In this document: positions 28,443 to 37,809 of the stretch, piece after piece
Layout of the letters: every line of letters starts with the position of its first letter
Position numbering within the stretch: the first letter of the stretch is position 1
DNA from: Paraburkholderia sp. HP33-1
GTDB lineage: Bacteria > Pseudomonadota > Gammaproteobacteria > Burkholderiales > Burkholderiaceae
Reading direction: 5' to 3'
Assembly (NCBI RefSeq): GCF_021390595.1
Contig: NZ_JAJEJR010000001.1
Location: forward strand, 620,001-684,000
Length of the DNA: 64,000 bases
Program-made: the position numbers and the translations under genes
Notes under the pieces: generated by a model
The model's input: the letters and a program-made list of their open reading frames with translations, nothing else
Databases searched by the model: none
What the model was told of the DNA's origin: nothing

Positions 28443-28552
28443 TGCGGCCGGCGATGTTCATGAATGCGTCGTGTATGGCCGGAGGGGTTCGAGCTAGACG
28501 TGGGGGCGCCTGAGGTGCAGCCACGCGTCGCATCGGACCGAGGAGACAAATA

Positions 28553-29791
28553 ATGAGAAACACGCCGATCGAAGCTGGTTTGAGTCGTCACATTGCCGCC
28601 CGTCCCGGCACAGGCACATTCTCTCGCGAAGTCCGCGTGTGCCGCTCGCCGGCGGAGTTCGCGCGCCTGCGTCCGGCGTGGGAGACACTCGACGCCGCAT
28701 ACCGGCCTGGCCTCGATTTCACGTTCGCCGAAGTTGCGGCTGATCACGCATTCGCGCGTGGCGACACGGTCAGCGTCGTGCTAGTGTCGGACGGCGCGGC
28801 GCTCGTCGCCCTCTGGCCGCTGATGATCGCGCGCCGTGGCGGATGTCGCGTCGCACGCACGCTCGGCTGCGGAAACGACGAGGAGTACGGCGGCCCGCTC
28901 CTTGCCGATCCTGCCGATGCACGCCTCTACGCCGCCGCGCTCGACGCGTTGCGCCGCGTCGAAGCCGACGTGCTGGAGCTGCGTATGCTCGACCGCGAGG
29001 CCCCGCTCGCTGCGGCACTGGCCCATATACCTCAGTCGTGGGTGATGGGCGCGATACCGGCACGCTGGCGCCGCCTGGACGGCTACTCGATCGCGCTCTC
29101 CAGTTTCGCAACCTACGACGCCTTTCTCGCCACGAGGACCGAGTCGCTGCGTGGGCCCCTGCGCCGTCGTGCGAAGCGCCTCGCCGAGCGTGGTGAAGTG
29201 GAGTATGGCTGGTGCCAAAGTGCCGACGACGCCCGCGAGGTGCTGACGTGGCTCTTTGCGAACAAGCGCCGCTGGGCACTCGCTCGCGGGCTCCACACGG
29301 CGTATCTGATGGACGATCAATTGCGCGATTTCTTTATCGACCTCGCGGGACGGATCGATCTCGTGGCAACACCGCTGGTTTTCTTCGTGAAACTGAACGG
29401 CTCACCCGTGGCGGCAGCGGTCAATATCGTCGGGCCGCGCACCATCGAGTACTACATCACCACCTACGACGAAGCGTATGCCGCGTTCTCTGTCGGCAAC
29501 CTTCTCATCGACCGCATCGTGCGATGGGCGCACGCAAGCGGCCGCGATTTCGACTTCCGGCCGTACTTTTCCATCTACAAGGAACGTTGGTCCAATCGTG
29601 AGACCTGGCACGAGCACCACTTCGTCATGCTCACGTTGCGCGGCCGGCTCGCCGAAGTGCCTCTTGCAGTGGAGCAGATCCGGCGCATCGTTCGCAAGGT
29701 CCGCGAGGTCGCCGTCGACCGGCTGCGCGCGAAGGTGCTGGGCCTGGGTGCGATGCCACAGGCGCCAGACGGCACGTCGAAGGACGCATGA
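28553..29791 (+). CDS. FemAB-like GNAT N-acetyltransferase (second of two)
   Basis: A 412-residue protein with the same architecture as the protein at 21792: a first lobe (VCRSPAEFARLRPAWETL, then VVLVSDGAALVALWPLM), a linker with SLRGPLRRRAKRLAERGEVEYGW, and a second GNAT lobe (VFFVKLNGSPVAAAVNIVGPRTIEYYITTYDEAYAAFSVGNLLI, then DFRPYFSIYKERWSN). It belongs to the Acetyltransf_6/FemAB-like group often linked with exopolysaccharide genes. It is the last gene of the island before the convergent MFS gene and much more GC-rich than the island's left end. Confidence 0.82.
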   Translation: MRNTPIEAGLSRHIAARPGTGTFSREVRVCRSPAEFARLRPAWETLDAAYRPGLDFTFAEVAADHAFARGDTVSVVLVSDGAALVALWPLMIARRGGCRVARTLGCGNDEEYGGPLLADPADARLYAAALDALRRVEADVLELRMLDREAPLAAALAHIPQSWVMGAIPARWRRLDGYSIALSSFATYDAFLATRTESLRGPLRRRAKRLAERGEVEYGWCQSADDAREVLTWLFANKRRWALARGLHTAYLMDDQLRDFFIDLAGRIDLVATPLVFFVKLNGSPVAAAVNIVGPRTIEYYITTYDEAYAAFSVGNLLIDRIVRWAHASGRDFDFRPYFSIYKERWSNRETWHEHHFVMLTLRGRLAEVPLAVEQIRRIVRKVREVAVDRLRAKVLGLGAMPQAPDGTSKDA

Positions 29792-29801
29792 GAGACAGCG
29801 A

Positions 29802-29826
29802 AGCAGGCCCCGCGCCAGGGCCTGCT
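29802..29826. terminator. bidirectional terminator hairpin
   Basis: AGCAGGCCC (29802-29810) pairs perfectly with GGGCCTGCT (29818-29826) across a 7-nt loop. It sits between two convergent genes. The T-tract is weak on both sides. Confidence 0.55.
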
Positions 29827-29852
29827 GACTACGCGCGCCGACCAACGACAAG

Positions 29853-31064
29853 TCACTGCGCCGCGGACAGGTTGCCGACCTTCGCGTGGCGCAGATACAG
29901 CACGGTAGACAGCACGACCGCCGCGGCTGCCGCAATCGCGGCAAACAGGAACACCGAGCCATAACCGAATTCGCCGGCGATATACCCCGCCAACGGCCCG
30001 GTAATGGCGAGCGACAGATCCAGAAACACCGAGTACGCGGACAACGCCGCGCCCCGGCTCGCCGGCGGCACGAGCCCGACCGCCTCGACGCCGAGCGCTG
30101 GAAACACCAGCGCGAAGCCGAAGCCGGTCAGCGCGGCGCCCGCCAGCGCGATATGCGGCTCGGGCGCGAGCCACAGCATCAACAGACCCGCGCATTCGAA
30201 CGAGAACGACGCGATCGCGACACGAAAGCCGCCGTAAGTCTTGATCGTGTTCGCGAAAAGAAGGCGCGCGCCGATGAACAGCGTGCCGAACAGCGTCAGC
30301 GACAGCGCCGCATTGGGCCAGTGCTTCGCCGCATAGAACAGCGTGATGAAGGTCGCGATCGAACCGAAGCCTGCCGAGCCGAGCGCGAGACCCATGCCGT
30401 GCGGCAGCACGCGCGTGAACACGCTGCGATACGACATCCGCTCGCCGTGCACGACCGGCACCGCCGCGATCAGACGCGCGAGGTAGTAACCGAGCGCCGC
30501 GAGCGCGATCACCAGAATGCCGAGCGCGGGAAAGCCGATCGAGTGCGAGATCGCCACGCCGAGCGGCGCGCCGATCGCGAGTGCGCCGTAGGTTGCGATG
30601 CCGTTCCACGAAATCACCCGCGCGTTGTTGGACGTGCCGACCCGGCCGATCCCCCACAGGATCGCGCCGGTGCCGCACAAACTTTCGCCGAAGCCGAGCA
30701 CGAGGCGGCTGCACACGAGCAGGACGAGGCTCAGCACCGGCCAGCGATCGGTCAGCGCCGCGAGCAGCAACAGCACGCCGCTCGCGCCGCAGCCGAGCAG
30801 ACCGATCGACACCGTGCGCTTCGGCCCGAGCGTATCGGCCGAGCGGCCCGCGAGCGGCCGCGACGCGAGCGTCGCGAGGTACTGCACGCTGATCGCCGCG
30901 CCGGCCAGCACCGCACTGTAGCCGAGGTCGGCGTGCACGTAGCCGGGCAGCACCGCGAGCGGAATGCCGATCGTCAGGTAGCAAAGAAAGGTGAAAAAGA
31001 CGACCGGAATGATCTGCAGGGTCGTCGCAAATTCGCTGCGGGCGGACGCGGAATCGGTGGACAT
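29853..31064 (-). CDS. MFS transporter (YfcJ/YhhS-like)
   Basis: A 403-residue membrane protein with twelve hydrophobic segments. The loop between helices 2 and 3 carries the major facilitator motif ([16 protein letters not shown]), followed by [23 protein letters not shown]. The text resembles the YfcJ/YhhS arabinose-efflux-like group. The start [12 protein letters not shown] is preferred over a 23-codon extension that is not conserved. It is separate from the polysaccharide island, with which it converges. Substrate unknown. Confidence 0.88.
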   Translation of the reverse strand: MSTDSASARSEFATTLQIIPVVFFTFLCYLTIGIPLAVLPGYVHADLGYSAVLAGAAISVQYLATLASRPLAGRSADTLGPKRTVSIGLLGCGASGVLLLLAALTDRWPVLSLVLLVCSRLVLGFGESLCGTGAILWGIGRVGTSNNARVISWNGIATYGALAIGAPLGVAISHSIGFPALGILVIALAALGYYLARLIAAVPVVHGERMSYRSVFTRVLPHGMGLALGSAGFGSIATFITLFYAAKHWPNAALSLTLFGTLFIGARLLFANTIKTYGGFRVAIASFSFECAGLLMLWLAPEPHIALAGAALTGFGFALVFPALGVEAVGLVPPASRGAALSAYSVFLDLSLAITGPLAGYIAGEFGYGSVFLFAAIAAAAAVVLSTVLYLRHAKVGNLSAAQ

Positions 31065-31454
31065 CGGGAAAACGAGACTTGAAATCGGCGGGGAGGCGTG
31101 ATTCTCCCATGGAACCGATTCCTTTGCTGGCATTGCTTAAAAATTCGATCGAATAAATGGCGGGATGGGACTCGATAAAGCTTCGGTTTCGCTCCGACGG
31201 GCGCGCGATTTTTTGGCGTGGCGCGGCGGCGTGTCAATATCGGGTGTGTCCATTGAACTGCAAAAACCGTGAAAAGGCGGCAAAAGCACTTAATCAACAT
31301 AAGCGCCACTGCGCGCAAATTCATCTCGATATCGCGCGAAGAATATGTCCCCCATGCGATTCGAGCTATGGGTTGCGTTTATTGACGGTGATAGCTTTCA
31401 AACCATCAACGCGGCGTGTCCGCGTGACCACCGATCCGACGAGAGCAACGAGAC
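31065..31454. other. divergent promoter region between MFS gene and xdhA
   Basis: No gene was recognised. It must hold the promoters of both flanking transcription units. I see no unambiguous operator or riboswitch. Confidence 0.4.
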
Positions 31455-32972
31455 ATGACTGAGCCGATTCGCTTCTATCACCGCAACGCGATTCGCGAAA
31501 TCCGCGACGTGCCCGTCACCCGCACGGTGCTGCAGTATCTGCGCGAGGACGCGCATTGCACCGGCACCAAGGAAGGCTGCGCCGAGGGCGACTGCGGCGC
31601 CTGCACCGTCGTGATCGGCGAGCGCAATGCGGCGGGTGGTGTCGACTTCAAGGCGGTCAACGCCTGCATCCAGTTCGTGCCGACCCTCGACGGCCGCGCG
31701 CTCTTCACTGTCGAAGACCTGCGCCAACCGGACGGCTCGCTGCATCCGGTGCAGCAGGCCATGGTGGACTGCCACGGCTCGCAGTGCGGTTTCTGCACGC
31801 CGGGCTTCGTCATGTCGATGTGGGCGCTCTACGAGAAGCACGGCCACGAGCATAGCTGCGCGAACCGCACGGTGCCGTCGCGCGAGGCGATCAGCAATGC
31901 GCTGACCGGCAACCTGTGCCGCTGCACCGGCTACCGGCCGATCGTCGACGCGGCCGAGCGCATGTTCGATGCGCCCGCGCCGCAAGCGCCGGTCAACGTG
32001 AAGGCACTCGCCGACACGCTCGCGACGCTGGCGCGCCGCGACACGTTCCACTATGAGCACGCGGGCCAGCGCTTCGCCGCGCCGCGCACGCTCGCGGCTC
32101 TCGCGCAGCTGAAGCAGGACGAGCCGGCCGCGCGCCTGCTCGCAGGCAGCACCGACATCGGCCTGTGGGTCAACAAGCAGATGCGCGAGCTCGGCAACGT
32201 GGTCTACGTCGGGCAGATCGCCGAGTTGCAGAAGCTTGAAGCGAATGATGACTGGATCGAAATCGGCGCGGGCGTCAGCGTCGAAAAAGCTTATGCCGGG
32301 ATCGCGAAGCAGTACCCGGAACTCACCGAAATGTGGCAGCGCTTCGCGTCGCTGCCGATCCGCAACGCCGGCACGCTCGGCGGCAACATCGCGAACGGCT
32401 CGCCGATCGGCGATTCGATGCCGGGACTGATCGCGCTCGGCGCGCGCGTGATCGTGCGCGGCGGTGACATCGAGCGCGAGATGCCGCTCGAAGACCTGTA
32501 TCTCGCGTATCAGAAGAAGGACATGGCCGGGCACGAGTTCGTCGTCGGACTGAAGGTGCCCACGCGCGGCGGTGCGCGAGCGAACCTGCGCTTTCGCACC
32601 TACAAGCTGTCGAAGCGCTTCGATTCGGATATCTCGGCCGTCTGCGCGGCGTTCTCGTTCATCGCCGACGGCGACGTGATTCGCGAGCCGCGCATCGCGT
32701 TCGGCGGCATGGCCGCGACGCCGAAGCGCGCGCTCGGTGCCGAAGCGGCGCTGCGCGACGCCGAATGGCACGAGGCGACCGTGCAGGCCGCGATGCTCGC
32801 GCTCGGCGACGACTATGCGCCGCTCACCGACATGCGCGCGACCAGCGAGTACCGCCTCGAAGCGGCGAAGAACACGCTGTACCGCTTCTGGCTCGAAACA
32901 CGCACGCACGAGCCGCTGCCAAAGAGCGCGCTCGACGTGCGCGCGGTCGCGCCCGCCGGCGCGAGCGCTTGA
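31455..32972 (+). CDS. xdhA: xanthine dehydrogenase small subunit
   Basis: The iron-sulfur/FAD subunit of xanthine dehydrogenase (505 residues), which oxidises hypoxanthine and xanthine to urate. The first [2Fe-2S] site is Cys42, Cys47 and Cys50 plus a cysteine near residue 72. The second is formed by CHGSQCGFC and NLCRCTGYRP. The FAD domain follows, with LLAGSTDIGLWVNKQ and RNAGTLGGNIANGSPIGDS. It transfers electrons from the molybdenum subunit to NAD. First gene of an operon with xdhB 37 bp downstream. Confidence 0.97.
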   Translation: MTEPIRFYHRNAIREIRDVPVTRTVLQYLREDAHCTGTKEGCAEGDCGACTVVIGERNAAGGVDFKAVNACIQFVPTLDGRALFTVEDLRQPDGSLHPVQQAMVDCHGSQCGFCTPGFVMSMWALYEKHGHEHSCANRTVPSREAISNALTGNLCRCTGYRPIVDAAERMFDAPAPQAPVNVKALADTLATLARRDTFHYEHAGQRFAAPRTLAALAQLKQDEPAARLLAGSTDIGLWVNKQMRELGNVVYVGQIAELQKLEANDDWIEIGAGVSVEKAYAGIAKQYPELTEMWQRFASLPIRNAGTLGGNIANGSPIGDSMPGLIALGARVIVRGGDIEREMPLEDLYLAYQKKDMAGHEFVVGLKVPTRGGARANLRFRTYKLSKRFDSDISAVCAAFSFIADGDVIREPRIAFGGMAATPKRALGAEAALRDAEWHEATVQAAMLALGDDYAPLTDMRATSEYRLEAAKNTLYRFWLETRTHEPLPKSALDVRAVAPAGASA

Positions 32973-33009
32973 GCGCCGCGAGTCCCCGAAGGATACGGAG
33001 AACACAACA

Positions 33010-35379
33010 ATGAACCAGCAAGCCGAACCGTTCCTGAAAGAGGTTCAGGATCTCGACGACTTCACCCAGGTCCATGTATCGCGTCCGCACGAGTCCGCGC
33101 ATCTGCACGTGAGCGGCCGCGCGACCTACACCGACGATATCCCCGAGCTGGCCGGCACGCTGCATGCAGCGCTCGGTCTGTCGTCGAAGGCGCACGCGAA
33201 GATCGTGTCGATCGGGCTCGACAGGGTGCGCGCGACGCCCGGCGTTGTCGCGGTCTTCACCGCCGACGATATTCCCGGCGTCAACGACGTCGGCCCGATC
33301 GTTCACGGCGACGATCCGATCCTTGCCGACGGCGTCGTGCAATACGTCGGCCAGCCGATGTTCATGGTGGTCGCGACGTCGCACGATGCGGCGCGTCTCG
33401 GCGCGCGGCGCGCCGACGTGGTCTATGAAGAGCTGCCGGCGGTGCTCACCGCGCAGCAGGCGCGCGCCGCGAACCAGTTCGTGCTGCCGCCGATGAAACT
33501 CGCGCGCGGCGACGCCGGCACCAGGATCGCACGGGCCGCGCATCGCGAGGCCGGTGATATGCTGCTTGGCGGCCAGGAGCAGTTCTATCTGGAAGGACAG
33601 ATTTCGTACGCGGTGCCGAAGGACGACGACGGCATGCACGTCTACTGCTCGACGCAGCACCCGACCGAAATGCAGCACCTCGTCGCGCACACGTTGGGCG
33701 TCGCCTCGCACAACGTATTGATCGAATGCCGGCGCATGGGCGGCGGCTTCGGCGGCAAGGAATCGCAGTCGGCGCTGTTCGCCTGCTGCGCGGCGCTTGC
33801 TGCATGGAAGCTGCTGTGCCCGGTCAAGCTGCGCCCGGATCGCGACGACGACATGATGGTGACGGGCAAGCGTCACGATTTCCACTACACGTACGAAGTC
33901 GGTTACGACGACGAGGGCGTGATCGAAGGCGTCGCGGTCGACATGACCTCGCGCTGCGGCTTTTCGGCTGACCTGTCGGGCCCGGTGATGACGCGCGCGC
34001 TGTGCCACTTCGACAACGCGTACTGGCTGTCGGACGTATCGATCGACGGCTTCTGCGGCAAGACCAACACCCAGTCGAACACGGCGTTTCGCGGCTTCGG
34101 CGGCCCGCAGGGCGCGTTCGCGATCGAGTACATCCTCGACAACGTCGCGCGCTCGTGCGGCATGGATGCGCTCGACGTGCGCCGCCGCAATCTGTACGGC
34201 AAGACCGATCGCAACCAGACGCCCTATGGCCAGGTGATTGAAGACAACGTGATTCACGAGCTGATCGACGAACTCGAAGCGACCAGCGACTATCGCGCGC
34301 GCCGCAAGGAGATCGACGAGTTCAACGCGAACAACGAGATCCTGAAGAAGGGCATTGCGCTGACACCGGTCAAGTTCGGTATCGCCTTCAATGTCACGCA
34401 CTTCAACCAGGCCGGCGCGTTGGTGCACATCTACACCGATGGCTCGGTCCTCGTGAACCACGGCGGTACCGAAATGGGCCAGGGGCTGAACACGAAGGTC
34501 GCGCAGGTCGTCGCGCATGAACTCGGCGTCGGCTTCAACCGCATCCGCGTGAGCGCGACCGATACCAGCAAGGTCGCCAATACGTCGGCGACGGCCGCAT
34601 CGACCGGATCCGATCTGAACGGCAAAGCCGCGCAGGACGCAGCGCGCCAGCTGCGCGAGCGGCTCGCTGCGTTCGCGGCCGAGCGCTTCGGCGCGGGCCA
34701 TGTCAACGCGCAGGACGTGCGCTTCGCGCACGACCGTGTGGTGATCGGCGACGTGGTCGTACCGTTCGGCGAGGTGATCGCGAAGGCGTATCTCGCGCGT
34801 ATCCAGCTGTGGTCGGACGGTTTCTATGCGACGCCGAAGCTCTACTGGGATCAATCGAAGCTGCAGGGCCGGCCGTTCTATTACTACTCGTATGGCGCGG
34901 CGGTGTCGGAAGTCGTGATCGACACGCTGACCGGCGAAATGCGCGTGCTGCGTGCCGATGCGCTGCACGACGTCGGCGCATCGCTGAATCCGGCGCTCGA
35001 CGTCGGCCAGGTGGAAGGCGCGTTCATTCAGGGCATGGGCTGGCTCACTACTGAAGAGCTGTGGTGGAACGAGGGCGGCAAGCTGATGACGCACGCGCCG
35101 TCGACGTACAAGATCCCAACAGTCAACGACGTGCCGCCGGTTTTTAACGTCAGGCTGTTCAGGAACCGCAACGCGGAGGACAGCATTCATCGTTCGAAAG
35201 CGACCGGCGAGCCGCCGCTGCTGCTGCCGTTCTCGGTGTTTTTTGCGGTGCGCGACGCGGTGTCGGCGGTGGGCGGCCACAAGGTCAATCCGCCGCTCAA
35301 TGCGCCCGCGACCAGCGAGGAAATCCTCAGGGCGGTCGGCGCGGTGCGCTCAACGACCGCGGCCGCGCGGCAGGCGTAA
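33010..35379 (+). CDS. xdhB: xanthine dehydrogenase large (molybdopterin) subunit
   Basis: The molybdenum subunit, 789 residues, with the usual substrate- and cofactor-contact segments: GQEQFYLEGQ, GGGFGGKESQ, NTAFRGFGGPQG (with the substrate-binding Arg), TEMGQGLNTKVAQVVA and the C-terminal KATGEPPLLLPFSVFFAV. The Glu of the last motif is the catalytic base. The start MNQQAEP follows GGAG and the small-subunit gene; the longer open frame upstream overlaps xdhA and is not conserved. The products form the cytoplasmic XdhAB complex, which needs the cofactor-inserting protein XdhC. Confidence 0.97.
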   Translation: MNQQAEPFLKEVQDLDDFTQVHVSRPHESAHLHVSGRATYTDDIPELAGTLHAALGLSSKAHAKIVSIGLDRVRATPGVVAVFTADDIPGVNDVGPIVHGDDPILADGVVQYVGQPMFMVVATSHDAARLGARRADVVYEELPAVLTAQQARAANQFVLPPMKLARGDAGTRIARAAHREAGDMLLGGQEQFYLEGQISYAVPKDDDGMHVYCSTQHPTEMQHLVAHTLGVASHNVLIECRRMGGGFGGKESQSALFACCAALAAWKLLCPVKLRPDRDDDMMVTGKRHDFHYTYEVGYDDEGVIEGVAVDMTSRCGFSADLSGPVMTRALCHFDNAYWLSDVSIDGFCGKTNTQSNTAFRGFGGPQGAFAIEYILDNVARSCGMDALDVRRRNLYGKTDRNQTPYGQVIEDNVIHELIDELEATSDYRARRKEIDEFNANNEILKKGIALTPVKFGIAFNVTHFNQAGALVHIYTDGSVLVNHGGTEMGQGLNTKVAQVVAHELGVGFNRIRVSATDTSKVANTSATAASTGSDLNGKAAQDAARQLRERLAAFAAERFGAGHVNAQDVRFAHDRVVIGDVVVPFGEVIAKAYLARIQLWSDGFYATPKLYWDQSKLQGRPFYYYSYGAAVSEVVIDTLTGEMRVLRADALHDVGASLNPALDVGQVEGAFIQGMGWLTTEELWWNEGGKLMTHAPSTYKIPTVNDVPPVFNVRLFRNRNAEDSIHRSKATGEPPLLLPFSVFFAVRDAVSAVGGHKVNPPLNAPATSEEILRAVGAVRSTTAAARQA

Positions 35380-35409
35380 TGGCGGGGGGCGAACAAGTGG
35401 GAGCGCAAT

Positions 35410-35964
35410 ATGGAAGTACGCCTGAATAATTTTCCGGGCGGGACGAGCGTCACCAACGATGCCTTACCGATGCATATCGTGCTGTTCGGTGCGGGACACG
35501 TCGGCCATGCGCTCGTGCATCTGCTCGGCAGCCTGCCGTGCGTGGTCCAGTGGGTCGACGAACGCGATGAGCTATTCCCCGATGAAACGCCGCCCAACGT
35601 GCAGGTCGAACCGACCGATACGCCCGACGCGATCGTCGACGCGGCGCCGCCCGGCGCGTGGTTTCTGGTGATGACGCACAACCATGCGCTCGATTTTTCT
35701 CTCGCCGCGCGCATCATGCGACGGCGCGATTTCAGCTACTTCGGCATGATCGGCTCGAAGACGAAGCGCGTGAAGTTCGAGCGGCGTCTGCTCGCGCGCG
35801 GTGTGGAACTGGAGCGGCTCGCGCAGATGACCTGTCCGATCGGCGTCGAGGGCGTCGTCGACAAGTCGCCCGCGGCGATCGCGATTGCGGTGTGCGCGCA
35901 ACTGCTGCGGTTGAGGACACGGCAGGCATGTCTTGCGCGCGAAACGGAGCCGATCACGGTTTAG
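35410..35964 (+). CDS. xdhC: XdhC-type accessory protein, N-terminally shortened
   Basis: A 184-residue protein. Residues about 20-170 are the C-terminal Rossmann-like XdhC domain: HIVLFGAGHVGHALVHLL, VQWVDERDELFP, FLVMTHNHALDFSLA, YFGMIGSKTKR, CPIGVEGVVDKSPAAIAIAVCAQLL. Full-length XdhC proteins have about 280-350 residues, with an N-terminal domain (PF02625) that carries a conserved cysteine motif and takes part in molybdenum-cofactor handling. That domain is absent here: only about 19 unrelated residues precede the Rossmann part. The first residues, MEVRLNN, look like the very start of longer homologues, so an internal deletion is possible. The 3' end overlaps the convergent LysR gene by 11 bp. 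Confidence 0.8.
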   Translation: MEVRLNNFPGGTSVTNDALPMHIVLFGAGHVGHALVHLLGSLPCVVQWVDERDELFPDETPPNVQVEPTDTPDAIVDAAPPGAWFLVMTHNHALDFSLAARIMRRRDFSYFGMIGSKTKRVKFERRLLARGVELERLAQMTCPIGVEGVVDKSPAAIAIAVCAQLLRLRTRQACLARETEPITV

Positions 35965-36946
35965 GCCCTACGGCGCGACTGCCAGTGCGCCGCCGCTGTT
36001 GCCCCTTCGCGCGAGGCGGTTTGCGCGCGACCAGCTCATCCGATACCTCGGCCATCAACGTTCTCAGCCAGCCGATGTCGCCCGGCCGATCCGGCTGCGG
36101 ATGCCACAGCTGATAGCACCGGATGCGCGGAAACGCGATCGGCACATCGACGACCGCGAGCGGCAACATGCTCGCGTAGTGCATGGCAAAGCGGCGCGTC
36201 GTCGTGAAGATCAGGTCCGATTGCAGGAGCGTCTGCGCGACGAGCCCGAAGTAGGGCAGCGTCGCGACGATGCGCCGGCTCGCCCTGGCCCGCGCGAAGC
36301 CGGTATCGATGGCGCCGCCGCGCGCGCCGCTATAGGGCGTCGGCGCGAGATGCGGCGCGGCCAGATAGGCTTCGCGCGTGAGCGGCTCGCGTGTCAGGGG
36401 ATGGTCCGCGCGCATCATGCACACGACGGTATCGGCGAACAGGTCGCTGCGCTCGAAGCGCGGGTCGGGCTTCGGCCAGTTGCCGATCACGAGATCGAGT
36501 TCGCCGGCGTCGAGCGCGGCCGAATGATCGAGCCGCGGCCCCAGCGATTCGATCTCGAGCCGCGCATGCGGCGCGGCTTCACGAAACCGCGCGATCACGG
36601 TCGGCATGAAGAAGTCGTTCAGATAGTCGGGCGCGGCGACGCGGAAGGTCCGGCGCGAGCGGCCCGGGTCGAAATCGCCGTGCGGCGTCGCGACGAAATC
36701 GACATCGCGCAGAACGCGCTGCGCAGCCGCGAGCAGCGACTCGCCGTATTCGGTCGGCACCATCCCCGACTTGCCGCGCACCAGAATCGGATCGCCGAGC
36801 GTTTCGCGCAGCTTGCGCAGCGCGGTGCTGATCGCGGGCTGGGTCTGGTTCAGCCGCACGGCGGTCTGCGTGACGCTGCGCTCGACGAGCAGCGTGCGCA
36901 GCACGCGCACGAGCCAGATATCGAGTGAGGCGGCGGTGTCGTCCAT
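35954..36946 (-). CDS. LysR-family transcriptional regulator
   Basis: A 330-residue LTTR. The winged helix-turn-helix occupies roughly residues 8-65, with LLVERSVTQTAVRLNQTQPAISTALRKLRETLGDPIL as recognition region. It is followed by the periplasmic-binding-protein-like effector domain (FRVAAPDYLNDFFMPTVIARF, LDLVIGNWP, VCMMRADHPL). It resembles regulators of aromatic catabolism (NahR/NodD-type MPTEYG-like turn). The start MDDTAAS is preferred over a nine-codon extension. It lies 52 bp downstream of the HCCA isomerase-like gene on the same strand and is probably cotranscribed. Confidence 0.9.
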   Translation of the reverse strand: MDDTAASLDIWLVRVLRTLLVERSVTQTAVRLNQTQPAISTALRKLRETLGDPILVRGKSGMVPTEYGESLLAAAQRVLRDVDFVATPHGDFDPGRSRRTFRVAAPDYLNDFFMPTVIARFREAAPHARLEIESLGPRLDHSAALDAGELDLVIGNWPKPDPRFERSDLFADTVVCMMRADHPLTREPLTREAYLAAPHLAPTPYSGARGGAIDTGFARARASRRIVATLPYFGLVAQTLLQSDLIFTTTRRFAMHYASMLPLAVVDVPIAFPRIRCYQLWHPQPDRPGDIGWLRTLMAEVSDELVARKPPRAKGQQRRRTGSRAVGPKP

Positions 36947-36998
36947 GATCTTTCGGGCCGAAGCCGCAATCAAGGCACGGCCCGCTGCCGCAGCCGGG

Positions 36999-37649
36999 TC
37001 ATGCCGGCTTGTCCGCCAGCCCCCACGGCAGCGAAGTGATGCGCTTCACCTCGCGCGATTCGAGCCAGTTCGGCGTGCGTGCGCAGTACAGCACCATCGG
37101 CAGCGCGTCCTCGCCCCAGAACAGCTGATCGTTCAGACGAAACGTCGGCACGCCATAGACGCCGAGCTCGATCGCATCGGCGGTATTGCGTTGCAGTTGC
37201 GCCTTCACGGCTTCGTTCTGGATCTGCTCGACGCCGTCCGGCGTGCCGACGCGTTCGCACAGCTCGGCGAACGCTTCGTCGCTCGACGGGTCGCGCCCCT
37301 CGCGCCAGATGAAGCGGAATATCTCGCGCACGAACTGCACGTCGCCGTTCGCGGCGGTCGCGAGCAGCAGCGGTTTCGTCGAATCGAAGGGATGGGCGGG
37401 CGGCATTTTGTACGGAATGCCGAGTTGCTCCGCGCGAAACAGCGCATGCCGGTACATGAACGTGCGCTTGGCGGGCACGCTGTACGCGGAGCGCTGGCCC
37501 CAGTGGTGATACAGATCGTTCAGCACGACCGGCGTGAACTTGAAGTCGAAGCCGGGCCATTTGTCGTGTTGCTCGAGCAACAGGTAGGTGAACGGCGAGA
37601 CGAAATCGTAAAACCACAGCGGCTGTTGGGCGTCGATGCCAACGGTCAT
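36999..37649 (-). CDS. 2-hydroxychromene-2-carboxylate isomerase family protein (DsbA-like fold)
   Basis: A 216-residue protein of the DsbA/kappa-class glutathione transferase fold. The start LWFYDFVSPFTYLLLEQ is the active-site region of HCCA isomerases, with Ser in place of the DsbA cysteine. IELGVYGVPTFRLNDQLFWGEDAL is the conserved cis-Pro and C-terminal segment. Characterised members isomerise 2-hydroxychromene-2-carboxylate in naphthalene breakdown. No other naphthalene genes are present, so the substrate here is uncertain. Confidence 0.87.
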   Translation of the reverse strand: MTVGIDAQQPLWFYDFVSPFTYLLLEQHDKWPGFDFKFTPVVLNDLYHHWGQRSAYSVPAKRTFMYRHALFRAEQLGIPYKMPPAHPFDSTKPLLLATAANGDVQFVREIFRFIWREGRDPSSDEAFAELCERVGTPDGVEQIQNEAVKAQLQRNTADAIELGVYGVPTFRLNDQLFWGEDALPMVLYCARTPNWLESREVKRITSLPWGLADKPA

Positions 37650-37809
37650 AGATGTCTCCCGGATTGCCTGTGTCGGACGACGCGGAGCGTGCGTCCGTTA
37701 TCTCGTCAAAACTGTCATGATCTTACGCGGTGCGGCCCCGGCTTGCACCGGTCAATATCCCCTGGTGGCCGCGCGCTGAGCGCGGGTTTCGGCGGTTTCG
37801 TCGGAGCGT

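Noticed and set aside
29886..31082. A 398-codon plus-strand frame opposite the second MFS gene
   Set aside because: Arg/Glu/Gln-rich shadow of a GC-rich membrane-protein gene.
32737..33009. Upstream extension of xdhB
   Set aside because: It overlaps xdhA by 236 bp and is not family-like; the ATG at 33010 has GGAG and starts the conserved protein.
32824..35280. An 818-codon minus-strand frame opposite xdhB
   Set aside because: It is the mirror reading of the high-GC xdhB gene, which carries all family motifs on the plus strand.
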